The notes under the pieces were generated by a model. That model did not search any database. It had not been told where the DNA came from and saw only the letters and a list, made by a program, of their open reading frames with translations. This document shows, piece by piece, positions 32,830-41,738 of a stretch of DNA of 64,000 bases (positions within the stretch are counted from its first letter, which is position 1; every line of letters starts with the position of its first letter). The position numbers and the translations under genes were made by a program. The stretch comes from Subtercola boreus (GTDB lineage: Bacteria > Actinomycetota > Actinomycetes > Actinomycetales > Microbacteriaceae), in the NCBI RefSeq assembly GCF_003399645.1, contig NZ_NBXD01000013.1:1-64000 (forward strand), read 5' to 3'.

Positions 32830-35409
32830 ATGGATGTCTCGCTGACCACCTACCTGCCTGACCTCCCCGAACCCGACCAGATGGCCGACCCGGACGACCT
32901 CTTCGAACGGTTCACCGAGTACACCGCCTCACGCGGCCTCACGCTGTACCCGGCACAGGAGGAGGCGATCATCGAGATCGTCTCGGGCCAGAACGTCATC
33001 CTGAGTACACCGACCGGTACCGGAAAGTCGCTGGTGGCGGTCGCTGCGCACTTCGCCGCAATCGCCGACGGCCGCCGTACGTTCTACACCGCTCCGATCA
33101 AAGCCCTGGTCAGCGAGAAGTTCTTCGCCCTCGTCGAGATCTTCGGCGCGGCGAACGTCGGCATGGTCACCGGCGATTCGAGTGTGAACGGCGACGCGCC
33201 GATCATCTGCTGCACGGCCGAGATCCTCGCGAACATCGCCCTGCGGCACGGCGCCGATGCCCCGGTCGACCAGGTCGTGATGGACGAGTTCCACTTCTAC
33301 AGCGACCCCGAGCGGGGCTGGGCGTGGCAGGTTCCACTGCTGACGCTGCCGCGAGTGCAGTTCATCCTCATGTCGGCCACGCTCGGCGATGTGTCGTGGC
33401 TGACGAAGGATCTGACGCGCCGCACCAACCGCGGAACGGCCGTGGTCACCGGGGTGGAGCGGCCGGTTCCGCTCAACTACTACTACGCGACGACTCCCGT
33501 GCACGAGACGGTCGAAGACCTGCTGAAGACCGGGCAGGCCCCGGTGTACATCGTGCACTTCTCCCAGCTCGCGGCCCTGGAACGCGCGCAGGCTCTGTCG
33601 AGCATCCGCATCGTCAGCAGGGAACAGCGGGATGAGATCGCCGACGCGATCGGCGACTTCCGGTTCACCACGAACTTCGGCCGCACCCTGTCGCGGCTGA
33701 TCAGGGCCGGGATCGGGGTGCACCACGCGGGCATGCTGCCGAAGTACCGGCGCCTCGTCGAGCAGCTCGCCCAGCGCGGCCTGTTGCGGGTGATCTGCGG
33801 CACCGACACCCTCGGGGTCGGTATCAACGTGCCGATCAGAACCGTGTTGCTGACGGCTCTCACGAAATTCGACGGCACGCGGATGCGCCAGCTGACCGCG
33901 CGAGAGTTCCACCAGATAGCGGGTCGCGCCGGCCGGGCCGGCTACGACACTGCAGGAACCGTCGTGTCGCAGGCGCCCGAGCACGAGACCGAGAATGCGC
34001 GGCTGATCGCGAAGGCGGGCGACGACCCGAAGAAGCTGAAGAAGGTCGTGAAGAAGCGCGCGCCCGAGGGATTCGTGTCGTGGGGTGAACCGAGCTTCAA
34101 CAGGCTGATCAACGCCGAACCCGAGACGCTCACCAGCAGCATGCAGATCAACCACGCGATGCTGCTGAACATCATCGGCCGGCCGGCCGGCGAGGGCGGG
34201 TTCAGCGACGCGTTCTCCGCCACTCGCGCACTGCTCGAAGACAACCACGAGCCCCGCCACCGAAAGCTCGAACTCGAGCGCCAGGCGCTGGCGATCTACC
34301 GCACCCTGCGCACCGCAGAGATCGTCGAGCAGCTGCCGCCCGACGCGACCGGCAGGGTGGGCATCCGTCTGACCGTCGACCTGCAGCCGAACTTCGCTCT
34401 CAACCAGCCATTGTCACCGTTTGCGCTCGCGGCGTTCGAACTGATCAACCTCGACGCTCCGACCTACGCGCTCGACCTCATCTCGGTGATCGAGGCCACA
34501 CTCGACGACCCTCGTCCCGTGCTCAGCGCGCAGCAGTTCCAGGCGAAGGGCGAGGCCGTCGCGAGCATGAAGGCCGAGGGAATCGAATACGACCAGCGCA
34601 TGGAGCTGCTCGAGCAGATCACGCATCCGAAGCCGCTGGAGGAGCTGCTGGATGCCGCGTTCGAGATCTACAGGGCGTCACAGCCGTGGGTGGGCGATTT
34701 CGAGCTGAGCCCGAAGACCGTCGTCCGCGACATGTACGAGCGCGCGATGACCTTCAACGACTACATCGGGTACTACAAACTGAACCGTTCGGAAGGTCTC
34801 GTCCTCCGCTACTTCTCGGATGCGTTCAAGGCCGCACGCTCGACGATCCCCGACGAGGCGAAGAGTGAAGACCTCATCGATCTCATCGAATGGCTCGGCG
34901 AACTCGTGCGGCAGGTCGACTCGAGCCTGCTCGACGAGTGGGAGGAGCTGACGAACCCCACCGAGGTGCAGGGCGAAGCCGACGACATCGCGGCGCAGGG
35001 CCGGGGCGTCACGGCGGTGCTGCCGCCGGCGCCGCACAGCGTCGTGTCGAATCCGCGGGCGTTCCGCATCCTGGTGCGCAACGAGCTGTTCAAGCGCGTG
35101 CAGCTCGCGGCGCTCGACAGGGTCGACGACCTGGGCGAACTGGATGCTCCGCTCGGCTTCTCGCGCACCGCCTGGGCCGAGGCGCTCGACGGCTACTACG
35201 GCGAGTACGACTCCATCGGTACGGGGGGAGCGGCACGCAGTGCATCCCTTCTCACGATCGACGAGCGCCGCGACGTGTGGGTGGTGCGCCAGACCTTCGA
35301 CGACCCCGACGGCGACCACGACTGGGGTATCGATGCGGAAGTCGACCTGACCGCATCCACCGCTGAGGGCGTAGCGATCATCCACGTCACCGGCGTGAAC
35401 CGCCTCTAG
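32830..35409 (+). CDS. Ski2-like DEAD/DEAH helicase with DUF3516 domain
   Basis: This 859-aa protein has RecA domain 1 with YPAQEEAIIEI, Walker A STPTGTGKSLVA (about residue 60), TAPIKALVSEKF, Walker B VVMDEFHFY (DEFH box) and LMSATLG. Domain 2 follows with GVHHAGMLPKYRRLVEQL, ICGTDTLGVGINVPIRTVLL and HQIAGRAGRAG. The C-terminal ~370 residues are DUF3516. SF2 helicases of this type probably remodel RNA or DNA; for this subgroup the substrate is not established. ATG 32830 is chosen; no clear ribosome-binding site precedes it. Confidence 0.9.
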   Translation: MDVSLTTYLPDLPEPDQMADPDDLFERFTEYTASRGLTLYPAQEEAIIEIVSGQNVILSTPTGTGKSLVAVAAHFAAIADGRRTFYTAPIKALVSEKFFALVEIFGAANVGMVTGDSSVNGDAPIICCTAEILANIALRHGADAPVDQVVMDEFHFYSDPERGWAWQVPLLTLPRVQFILMSATLGDVSWLTKDLTRRTNRGTAVVTGVERPVPLNYYYATTPVHETVEDLLKTGQAPVYIVHFSQLAALERAQALSSIRIVSREQRDEIADAIGDFRFTTNFGRTLSRLIRAGIGVHHAGMLPKYRRLVEQLAQRGLLRVICGTDTLGVGINVPIRTVLLTALTKFDGTRMRQLTAREFHQIAGRAGRAGYDTAGTVVSQAPEHETENARLIAKAGDDPKKLKKVVKKRAPEGFVSWGEPSFNRLINAEPETLTSSMQINHAMLLNIIGRPAGEGGFSDAFSATRALLEDNHEPRHRKLELERQALAIYRTLRTAEIVEQLPPDATGRVGIRLTVDLQPNFALNQPLSPFALAAFELINLDAPTYALDLISVIEATLDDPRPVLSAQQFQAKGEAVASMKAEGIEYDQRMELLEQITHPKPLEELLDAAFEIYRASQPWVGDFELSPKTVVRDMYERAMTFNDYIGYYKLNRSEGLVLRYFSDAFKAARSTIPDEAKSEDLIDLIEWLGELVRQVDSSLLDEWEELTNPTEVQGEADDIAAQGRGVTAVLPPAPHSVVSNPRAFRILVRNELFKRVQLAALDRVDDLGELDAPLGFSRTAWAEALDGYYGEYDSIGTGGAARSASLLTIDERRDVWVVRQTFDDPDGDHDWGIDAEVDLTASTAEGVAIIHVTGVNRL

Positions 35410-35443
35410 CCGCGCGCCCCGTCTCGCCCCCGCCCGGCGTCCA

Positions 35444-35493
35444 TTTTGCGCAAAAGCACCCAAACCGATTCCGTTGGGTGCTTTTGCGCAAAA
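35444..35493. terminator. Bidirectional hairpin, copy 2 of a shared repeat
   Basis: A perfect 20-nt inverted repeat lies at 35444-35463 and 35474-35493, each arm made of TTTTGCGCAAAA plus GCACCCAA or its complement. It lies between the converging helicase and prenyltransferase genes and serves both. It shares its arms with the hairpin at 16750-16797. Confidence 0.8.
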
Positions 35494-35514
35494 CGTGGCG
35501 ACGGCGAATCGCGC

Positions 35515-36402
35515 TCAGACCTTGAGCTGCGACCCCGGCAGGGCGAGTAGCACCACGTCGATCAGTGCGCTGGCGATGATCAGCTGGAACAGCACCCGCC
35601 CCGGCGGTCGCGTGAGCACGAGTCGTACGCCGAGCGCCGCCACCAGCACCCCGAGCACCATGCCGGTGATCGTCAGGAGGCTCGGGCCAGCGCCGATGAG
35701 AATGGCGAGGGAGGCGAGCAGCAGCGCGACGAACGCCGCGATGCCCGACGGGATGCGCCCAAGGCGGTGCGGCAGTCCCCGGATGCCCGTCTGCCGGTCT
35801 GCGTCGAGATCGGGCAGCACGTTGGCGAAGTGTGCGGCGAGCCCCAGCAGTGAGCCGGTGGCGATGACCCACCACGCGGCTTCTGCGGGAGGCTGGCCGG
35901 CGAGCGTCACGACCTGGGGCAGCAGTCCGAAGCTCAGCATGTAGGGGAGCCATGAATAGGCCGTCTTCTTGATGCCGAGGTTGTAGGCGACGCCCGAGAC
36001 GACGAGCACGAGGTGCGCGATGGCGGCCGAGACACCGAGCACGAACGAGAGCGGGATCGTCAGTAGTGCGACCACGATGAAGGCGTTCCGCACGGCCGCA
36101 GCCGAGATCTCGCCCGCGGCGATGGGTTTGTCGCTTCGTCCGATCTCGGAATCGCGTCGCGCGTCGATCCAGTCGTTCGACCAGCCGATCGCGAGTTGGC
36201 CGGCAAGGATGGCGACGCCGACGGCGAGAACCCACGGTGCGCTGAGCCCAGTGGCGAACCCCAGGATGACCGAGAGAGCGGTGACGGCGACGGTCGGCCC
36301 GGGGTGCGAGGCGCCGATCAGTGCCCTGACGCGACCTCCGGGCACGGGGAAGTGCCCCTGCGCGTCATCTCGAGTTGCGTCGTCAGGAGGATTGCTCATC
36401 AT
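35515..36402 (-). CDS. UbiA-family prenyltransferase
   Basis: This 295-aa protein has about eight membrane helices. The first aspartate-rich motif is NDWIDARRDSEIGRSDKP (NDxxDxxxD, about residue 75), and the second is VLPDLDADRQTG (about 192). AGEISAAAVRN and YNLGIKKT are typical loops. Such enzymes transfer an isoprenyl chain to an aromatic or other acceptor for quinones, hemes, carotenoids or lipids. No pathway partner lies next to it, so the acceptor cannot be named. The start could be ATG 36402 or the next ATG. Confidence 0.85.
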   Translation of the reverse strand: MMSNPPDDATRDDAQGHFPVPGGRVRALIGASHPGPTVAVTALSVILGFATGLSAPWVLAVGVAILAGQLAIGWSNDWIDARRDSEIGRSDKPIAAGEISAAAVRNAFIVVALLTIPLSFVLGVSAAIAHLVLVVSGVAYNLGIKKTAYSWLPYMLSFGLLPQVVTLAGQPPAEAAWWVIATGSLLGLAAHFANVLPDLDADRQTGIRGLPHRLGRIPSGIAAFVALLLASLAILIGAGPSLLTITGMVLGVLVAALGVRLVLTRPPGRVLFQLIIASALIDVVLLALPGSQLKV

Positions 36403-36429
36403 TCCTCTCCCAGCCGCTACGGTGAACGC

Positions 36430-37275
36430 GTGCAGCGCCGTCTCTTCCTCACCCTAGCCGCAGCTGGGGTCGCATCTTCGGTGACGGCGTGTAATGCCCT
36501 CGAGGAACAACCCGGGCCGACAGCCACCCTGATCGATGACCAGGCCATGACACCCACACCGACGCCCACGTTCACGCGAACACCGGCGCCCACCCCGATC
36601 CCCACGTCGACCCCCACGCCCACCGCGCCGGCCCGACCGGATCTCGTGAAGGTCGCCATTCCCGACGGGGTGATCACCGAGCTGCCCGGCACGGGCAACC
36701 TGCTCGCCTGGACGGTCGACGACGGCTCGAGCAGCGAGGTCATCAGAAAGTACGCCGAGTTCGCCCGGGACACGGGTACCCGCCTCACCCTCTTCGCGAA
36801 CGGCGCCTACGAGGGCTGGGCTGAGAACGCCGACCTGCTCCGCCCTCTCGTGGCGACGGGCCAGATCCAGCTCGGCAATCACACCTTCGACCATGTCGAC
36901 CTCACCGAAGCCTCCGACGACGAGGTCATCGAGCAGCTGCAGAAGAACCACGACTTTCTCGTCGACACCTTCGGGGTGGATGTTCGGCCCGACTTCCGGC
37001 CGCCGTACGGGTTCCACAACCACCGCACCGACCATCTCGCGGCGAGCATCGGCTATACGGCGCCGGTGCTCTGGTACGGATCGCTCTCCGACTCCGGCCT
37101 CATCACCTCTGAGCAGCTCGTGGGGTTCGCCGAGACGTGGTTCCTGCCCCAGCACATCGTCATCGGGCACCTCAACTTCACCCCGGTGACCGAGGTGTTC
37201 CCTCAGCTGCTGGAGATCATCCGGAGCCGCGGGCTTCAGACGGTGACACTCGACGACGTCTTCCTGAAGCCCTGA
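36430..37275 (+). CDS. Polysaccharide deacetylase (NodB domain) lipoprotein
   Basis: The 281-aa protein is exported and lipid-anchored: RRLFLTLAAAGVASSVTAC is a signal peptide with lipobox VTAC. A Thr/Pro linker (TPTPTPTFTRTPAPTP...) spans residues 35-72. The NodB catalytic part has LAWTVDDGSS (metal-binding Asp and base), IQLGNHTFDHVDL (HxxxH) and RPDFRPPYGFHN. It removes acetyl groups from cell wall glycans such as peptidoglycan or N-acetylglucosamine polymers. GTG 36430 is required, as upstream in-frame codons lie in the prenyltransferase gene. Confidence 0.85.
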   Translation: MQRRLFLTLAAAGVASSVTACNALEEQPGPTATLIDDQAMTPTPTPTFTRTPAPTPIPTSTPTPTAPARPDLVKVAIPDGVITELPGTGNLLAWTVDDGSSSEVIRKYAEFARDTGTRLTLFANGAYEGWAENADLLRPLVATGQIQLGNHTFDHVDLTEASDDEVIEQLQKNHDFLVDTFGVDVRPDFRPPYGFHNHRTDHLAASIGYTAPVLWYGSLSDSGLITSEQLVGFAETWFLPQHIVIGHLNFTPVTEVFPQLLEIIRSRGLQTVTLDDVFLKP

Positions 37276-37306
37276 GGGCAGGATGCCCGGGGCAGACCCT
37301 CTGTGC

Positions 37307-38494
37307 TCAGTACCAGTGCGGGCTGGTGTTCTGAGAGTGCGCCCAGGCCCCGCACGGATTGCCGTAGCGGCCCGTGATGTAGGCGAGGCCCCAGTTGATC
37401 TGCGTCGCGGCGTTGGTGCGATAGTCGGCGCCGGCGGAGGCCATCTTGCTCGCCGGTAGAGACTGCGGGATGCCGTAGGCGCCGCTCGACTCGTTCAGGG
37501 CGTTCGCACGCCAGCCGGACTCGCGATTCCAGAGGTTGAGCAGGCACTGGAACTGGTCGGAACCCCAGCCGCGCGCACTCACCTGGCCCTGCGCGTAGTT
37601 CTTCGCGGCCTGCGGATCGGAGACGGCCACGCTCGTGCCACCCGACCCGCCGCCGACCTCGGCGCTGCTGTCGTTTCCGTTTCCGTCACCGGCGTTCGCG
37701 GCGGCCTCCTTGGCGGCGGCAAGTTCGGCGGCCTGGCGGGCTGCCTCCACTCCGAGCTGGTACTGCTGCTCGACGGCGGCTGTGGTGTCCTTGAGACTCG
37801 CGAGCTGGGCGAACAGCACATCGCTCTGCGCCTGCTGGGTTGCGACCTCAGCGTCGGCGGCCTGCTGGGCGGCGGTCGCATCCGCGGCGGCCTGCTCGGC
37901 GGCGTCATTCAGCTGGGCCCTCGCGGACTCGGCGACGCCGGCCTGCGAGTTCAGCGTGTCTGCGAGGTTCTGCGTCGATGTGGCGAGAGCGCTCAGGCGG
38001 GCGGACTGCTGGGTGAGCTTGCTGAGGGTTCCGAGCTGGTCGAGCAGGGTGTCGGCCTGCGCGCCGCTCAGAAAGAGGTTGGCGGTCTGGTTGCCACCGG
38101 AGCGATAGAGCTCCACCGTGAGCTGGGCGAACTGCTTCTTCGCCTCGGCGGCTTTGGTGCTCGCGTCGTCTGCGCGCTGTCGGGCGGTGTCGGCGACCTG
38201 GGTCGCGGACTGCAGCGCAGCAGTCGCCTTCAGGTACTCGTTACCCTTCTGGATGGCGACGTCACCGAGTTCGGCCGCCTGCTGCTGCAGATCGCCGATG
38301 AGAGACGTGATGTTCTGCACCTCGGCGGCCTTCGTGGCCTCGTTCGCCTTGGCCGCGTTCACGTCGTCCCAGCTGGGGTAGTCGGTGCGCACGGCGATGC
38401 TGGCCGAGGCCGTCAGGGGCGCCACAGCGCTCGTCGCGACACCCGCCGACAGCACCAGCGCAGCCGCGACGAAGAGGCGCACCGAACGTTTCAT
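37307..38494 (-). CDS. Secreted coiled-coil protein with lytic-transglycosylase-like C-terminus
   Basis: This 395-aa protein has an N-terminal signal peptide (KRSVRLFVAAALVLSAGVATSAVA) followed by a long coiled coil rich in Ala, Gln and Lys (about residues 45-250), then a Gly/Ser linker. The last ~95 residues carry FQCLLNLWNRESGWRANALNESSGAYGIPQSLPASKM, typical of the SLT/lysozyme-like domain of actinobacterial wall hydrolases. The catalytic glutamate is in NRESGW. It probably trims peptidoglycan during growth or division, and the coiled coil may hold it inactive until activated. Confidence 0.85.
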   Translation of the reverse strand: MKRSVRLFVAAALVLSAGVATSAVAPLTASASIAVRTDYPSWDDVNAAKANEATKAAEVQNITSLIGDLQQQAAELGDVAIQKGNEYLKATAALQSATQVADTARQRADDASTKAAEAKKQFAQLTVELYRSGGNQTANLFLSGAQADTLLDQLGTLSKLTQQSARLSALATSTQNLADTLNSQAGVAESARAQLNDAAEQAAADATAAQQAADAEVATQQAQSDVLFAQLASLKDTTAAVEQQYQLGVEAARQAAELAAAKEAAANAGDGNGNDSSAEVGGGSGGTSVAVSDPQAAKNYAQGQVSARGWGSDQFQCLLNLWNRESGWRANALNESSGAYGIPQSLPASKMASAGADYRTNAATQINWGLAYITGRYGNPCGAWAHSQNTSPHWY

Positions 38495-38546
38495 AGCCCT
38501 ACGCTAAGCGACGCCGGGCCCAAACGGCGTAAACCCACGCTGCCGA

Positions 38547-39176
38547 TCAGCTGAAGATCGGGTCGCGGGTGCGGCTGCGCTTCAGCTCGAAGAACCCGTC
38601 GAAGCTCGCCGCGGCGACGATTCCGTCCCACAGCGTGAGTGCGACCTCCCCTGTGGGAGCAGGAGAGATGACCGGCCCGAAGAAGGCGATCCCATCGACA
38701 GCGAGGATGGGCGTGCCGACATCCTGGCCCACCAGGTCGATGCCGCTGCGGTGCGATTCCCGCAATTCGCTCTCGAAACGGTAGGGGTTGGCCTCTGGAT
38801 CATCCGGAGCATCGTTCGACAGTTCGGCGGGGAGTCCCACCTCTTCGAGAGCCTCGGCGATCACCGCGTCGGTGTCGGTGCGCTGGCCGAGGTGGATGCG
38901 CGTGCCGAGCGCGTCGTAGAGCGGCTTCACGAACTGCTGGCCGTGCAGCTCCTTCACTGCAGTGACGAGCTGGGTGTAGCGGAGGGCGCGGGGCAGGAAG
39001 GCTCGCATCCCCTCCGTCATCTCGTTGTTCTCGTTGAGGATCGCGAGGCTCATGACATGCCAGGTGACATCGAGATCGCGGTGAGTACTCACCTCGTCGA
39101 CCCATCGGCTGGTCATCCAGGCCCAGGGGCACGAGGGGTCGAACCAGAAATCGACACGCGTTGTTTCATCAGTCAT
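38547..39176 (-). CDS. Mycothiol-dependent nitroreductase-like DsbA protein (Rv2466c family)
   Basis: This 209-aa protein fits the Rv2466c family well: DFWFDPSCPWAWMTSRWVDEV, WHVMSLAILNEN, VGQDVGTPILAVDGIAFFGPVISP and FFELKRSRTRDP. The active site is CPWA (Cys16-Pro-Trp-Ala19), so the second cysteine of the CPWC form is Ala. It can still form a mixed disulfide with mycothiol, the thiol cofactor of Actinobacteria. It is divergent from the YceI gene across a 115-bp region with an operator-like palindrome. Confidence 0.9.
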   Translation of the reverse strand: MTDETTRVDFWFDPSCPWAWMTSRWVDEVSTHRDLDVTWHVMSLAILNENNEMTEGMRAFLPRALRYTQLVTAVKELHGQQFVKPLYDALGTRIHLGQRTDTDAVIAEALEEVGLPAELSNDAPDDPEANPYRFESELRESHRSGIDLVGQDVGTPILAVDGIAFFGPVISPAPTGEVALTLWDGIVAAASFDGFFELKRSRTRDPIFS

Positions 39177-39222
39177 AGGTCAACTCTGTCACTCTCGCGG
39201 AATAATGAAGTGAACGATACGT

Positions 39223-39234
39223 TTGTATCTACAA
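39223..39234. promoter_or_regulatory. MarR/HxlR-type operator palindrome
   Basis: TTGTATCTACAA is a 12-bp palindrome with a TC centre (arms TTGTA and TACAA), lying 57 bp before the YceI start and 47 bp before the divergent nitroreductase start. MarR- and HxlR-type regulators often bind such TTGTAnnTACAA sequences. The regulator itself is not next to it. Confidence 0.5.
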
Positions 39235-39291
39235 GTATTGTCGATGTGTTCCTTCACTTCGACGTTTCACCCAGATCAGGAAGAAGACATC

Positions 39292-39846
39292 ATGAGCGAC
39301 ACGTACACGATCCCCGGACACAAAGCCGGCACCTGGACCATCGACCCCTCGCACAGCGAGGTCTCTTTCAGCGTTCGCCACCTGCTCATCAGCAAGGTCA
39401 AGGGCAAGTTCGAGAAGTTCGACGCCACCTTCGTCACTGGTGAGAGCCCCCTCGACACCAAGCTGACCGCAACGGCCGAGGTCGCCTCGATCAACACCGG
39501 CGACGAGAACCGCGACGGACACCTCCGCACCAACGACTTCTTCAACGCCCCGGAGTTTCCGACGATCTCGTTCGTCTCGAACAGCGTCGTCGCCGAGAAG
39601 GACGACCTCAAGGTGACCGGCGACCTGACCATCAAGGGCGTCACCAAGCCCGTCACGTTCGACGTCGAGTTCGGTGGCTTCGGCAACGACCTCTACGGCA
39701 ACTACAAGCTCGGTCTGACGGCGAAGACCGTCATCAACCGCAACGACTTCGGTGTCAGCTGGAACGCGCCGCTCGAGGCCGGCGGAGTGCTCGTCGGCGA
39801 CGACGTCACCATCACGATCGACCTGCAGGCCGCGCTTCAGGCGTAG
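39292..39846 (+). CDS. YceI family protein
   Basis: The 184-aa protein is a YceI lipocalin-like beta-barrel: GTWTIDPSHSEVSFSVRHLLISKVKGKFEKFD, then INTGDENRDGHLRTNDFFNAPEFPTISF, LTIKGVTKPVTFDVEFGG and INRNDFGVSWNAPLEAGGVLVGDDVTI. It binds a long isoprenoid or amphiphilic lipid in its family relatives. There is no signal peptide, so it is cytosolic, as is usual in Actinobacteria. ATG 39292 has AGGAAGAAG before it, while upstream starts lack homology. It is divergent from the nitroreductase gene and probably shares a control region with it. Confidence 0.9.
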   Translation: MSDTYTIPGHKAGTWTIDPSHSEVSFSVRHLLISKVKGKFEKFDATFVTGESPLDTKLTATAEVASINTGDENRDGHLRTNDFFNAPEFPTISFVSNSVVAEKDDLKVTGDLTIKGVTKPVTFDVEFGGFGNDLYGNYKLGLTAKTVINRNDFGVSWNAPLEAGGVLVGDDVTITIDLQAALQA

Positions 39847-39862
39847 GTTTTCACGCTTCAGG

Positions 39863-39900
39863 ATGCCGTCGGCCCCCTCCCGGGGTCGGCGGCATTCTTC
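39863..39900 (+). terminator. Hairpin terminator after the YceI gene
   Basis: ATGCCGTCGGCCCC at 39863-39876 pairs with GGGGTCGGCGGCAT at 39882-39895 with two G-U or mismatched positions, then TCTTC. It lies 16 bases after the stop codon. Confidence 0.65.
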
Positions 39901-40002
39901 GATTTCCAAGCTGCGAAAACTCTCAGAAACTATTTTCGGGGTTGGTCTGTTTTGGGGTGTTTTTGCTGAGGTAATGTCAGTGGTTGGTGTTTGACTGGAG
40001 TC

Positions 40003-41478
40003 ATGAAACCACCGCCCACACCACCCGAAGTCGACACGGCGTCGGCGATTGTGGGGTGCGTGGATGCGCTCATCGGGTTGGGCGTACTCGACCCCGGATC
40101 GGGTGCCGTTCCTGCCGCGCCCACGGGGCTTGCCACTGGTGAGTTGATGGCTGGTGTGGTGCAGGTCGAGTACCTGGAACGGTTGGTCACATCGTTGCGC
40201 CTGCAATTGGCTGGGGAGGTGGCTGACCGGTGCAGACCCGAACTCGGCGAAGAGGGGTTGTCGAAGGCTTCCAACTTCTCCAACCCTGCCCGGTTCCTGA
40301 TCGCCCATACCGGCACCAGCGAACAGACCGCTAAAAGGCTGATGGATGTCGGGGGGAAGCTCCGGATCACGATGTCGCTGTGTGGTCTGCCGAACCTGCC
40401 CGCGTTCTCCCACGTCGCGGAGGCGGTGGGGTTGGGTGCGATCGGTCTTGACGCGGCGGCCGTGATCACGACCCGGCTCGGCCGGTTGGCGAAACGGACG
40501 GGGTTCACGGATGCTCTGATCGAGGCTGAGGCGGAACTGGTGTCTCTGGCGCAGAACTCTGCGGGTGCCCAGTGCTTCTCAGCCGATGACATCGACGGGT
40601 TTGCAGTACGGATGATCGCACACCTCGACCCCGACGGCACCGAGCCCACCGAAGCCCAACTGCACGACAGACGCCACCTGACCCTGGTCACGGAGAAGAC
40701 CGGCATGACAAAACTCACCGGCCTCCTCCCCCCGACCGCCGCCGGTCACCTCCGGGCAGCGTTGGAGCCGTTCACGAGCCCCCGCATCCCCACCTTCACA
40801 GACACCACCGGCACCGGCACCGGCACCGGCGATCTGACCGCCCCCGACGACGACTCGGTCGACCCGCTACTCCGCGACACCCGCACTCGGGGTCAGAAAC
40901 TCGCCGACGGCCTCCTCCAACTCGTCACCACCGCAGCAGGCCTGCCGTCGATGCCGCGCCTGAACGGGGCAGCCCCCACCGTGAACGTGCACGCCACCCT
41001 CGACGACATCACCTCCGGTCGCGGTATCGGCTGGATCGACGGCCTCACCGAACCCGTTCCCGCGAGCACGATCGAAACCCTGCTCTGCCACTCCGATGTC
41101 ATCACCACCCTGTTCGGTGAGCACGGGCAGGTGTTACAGCACGGCAAAACGAAGCGTCTCTTTACCGCCGCGCAAAACCGTGCGTTGGCCGCCCGCGACG
41201 GCGGATGCGTCTGGCCCTCCTGCGAAGCACCACCATCCTGGTGCGAATCACACCACGTCGAAGGCTGGCAAACGAAAGACCACCAACCCGGCCGCACCGA
41301 CCTCGACAACGGCGCACTCCTCTGCCACTTCCACCACTCCCATGTACACAAAACAAAATGGAAACTGGTCATGCAAAACGGCACCCCGCACCTCATCCCA
41401 CCCGACTGGCTCGACTGGACCCAAACCCCCAGACCCTGCCAACAAAACCGCGCCCGCCCACTCCCACAAACCGGCTAA
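40003..41478 (+). CDS. DUF222 and HNH endonuclease domain protein
   Basis: This 491-aa protein has a DUF222 N-terminal part (about 20-330) and an HNH C-terminal part (about 400-470): DGGCVWPSCEAPPSWCESHHVEGW, then TDLDNGALLCHFHHSHVH, carrying the catalytic His pair and the zinc cysteines. These actinobacterial proteins occur in many copies per genome and belong to the REP13E12-like group. Their role is unproven, and mobility has been suggested. ATG 40003 is used, with CTGGAG before it; a TTG at 39991 is in frame. The C-terminal third uses more A-ending codons than its neighbours, which may be a sign of transfer. It sits alone between YceI and the AlkZ-like gene. Confidence 0.9.
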   Translation: MKPPPTPPEVDTASAIVGCVDALIGLGVLDPGSGAVPAAPTGLATGELMAGVVQVEYLERLVTSLRLQLAGEVADRCRPELGEEGLSKASNFSNPARFLIAHTGTSEQTAKRLMDVGGKLRITMSLCGLPNLPAFSHVAEAVGLGAIGLDAAAVITTRLGRLAKRTGFTDALIEAEAELVSLAQNSAGAQCFSADDIDGFAVRMIAHLDPDGTEPTEAQLHDRRHLTLVTEKTGMTKLTGLLPPTAAGHLRAALEPFTSPRIPTFTDTTGTGTGTGDLTAPDDDSVDPLLRDTRTRGQKLADGLLQLVTTAAGLPSMPRLNGAAPTVNVHATLDDITSGRGIGWIDGLTEPVPASTIETLLCHSDVITTLFGEHGQVLQHGKTKRLFTAAQNRALAARDGGCVWPSCEAPPSWCESHHVEGWQTKDHQPGRTDLDNGALLCHFHHSHVHKTKWKLVMQNGTPHLIPPDWLDWTQTPRPCQQNRARPLPQTG

Positions 41479-41738
41479 CCCGGCGCGCGCAGCGAGCCCA
41501 CACCCACAGCACGCCCGAGCATCGCGTCGCGTGCTCCCGGCCATCCGGCCCAGCCATCCGCGCACCGTACTGTGCTCATATCCAGCCGTTTACCCCACCA
41601 TCCGCCCACCCCACCCCATCCATCCCCGGCAAGCCCGCAGGGCGCGGCAGCCCGACCAAGCCCACCGCCGCAAGTGCGCCCACCCCTGCCACCTGACCTG
41701 TCCCCGCGGGTCGCGGCTCGAGGCGCCTCAGCGCGCCT
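41479..41738. other. Non-coding region, C-rich on the plus strand
   Basis: No gene is supported here. The plus strand is strongly C-rich with few G in the middle (CCACCATCC-type words), continuing the skewed composition of the HNH gene end. It separates that gene from the convergent AlkZ-like gene. Confidence 0.5.

Noticed and set aside
40003-41478. HNH gene as an intein or homing endonuclease inserted in a host gene
   Set aside because: The flanking sequence does not join into a split gene and the protein has the full DUF222-HNH layout of a free-standing family.
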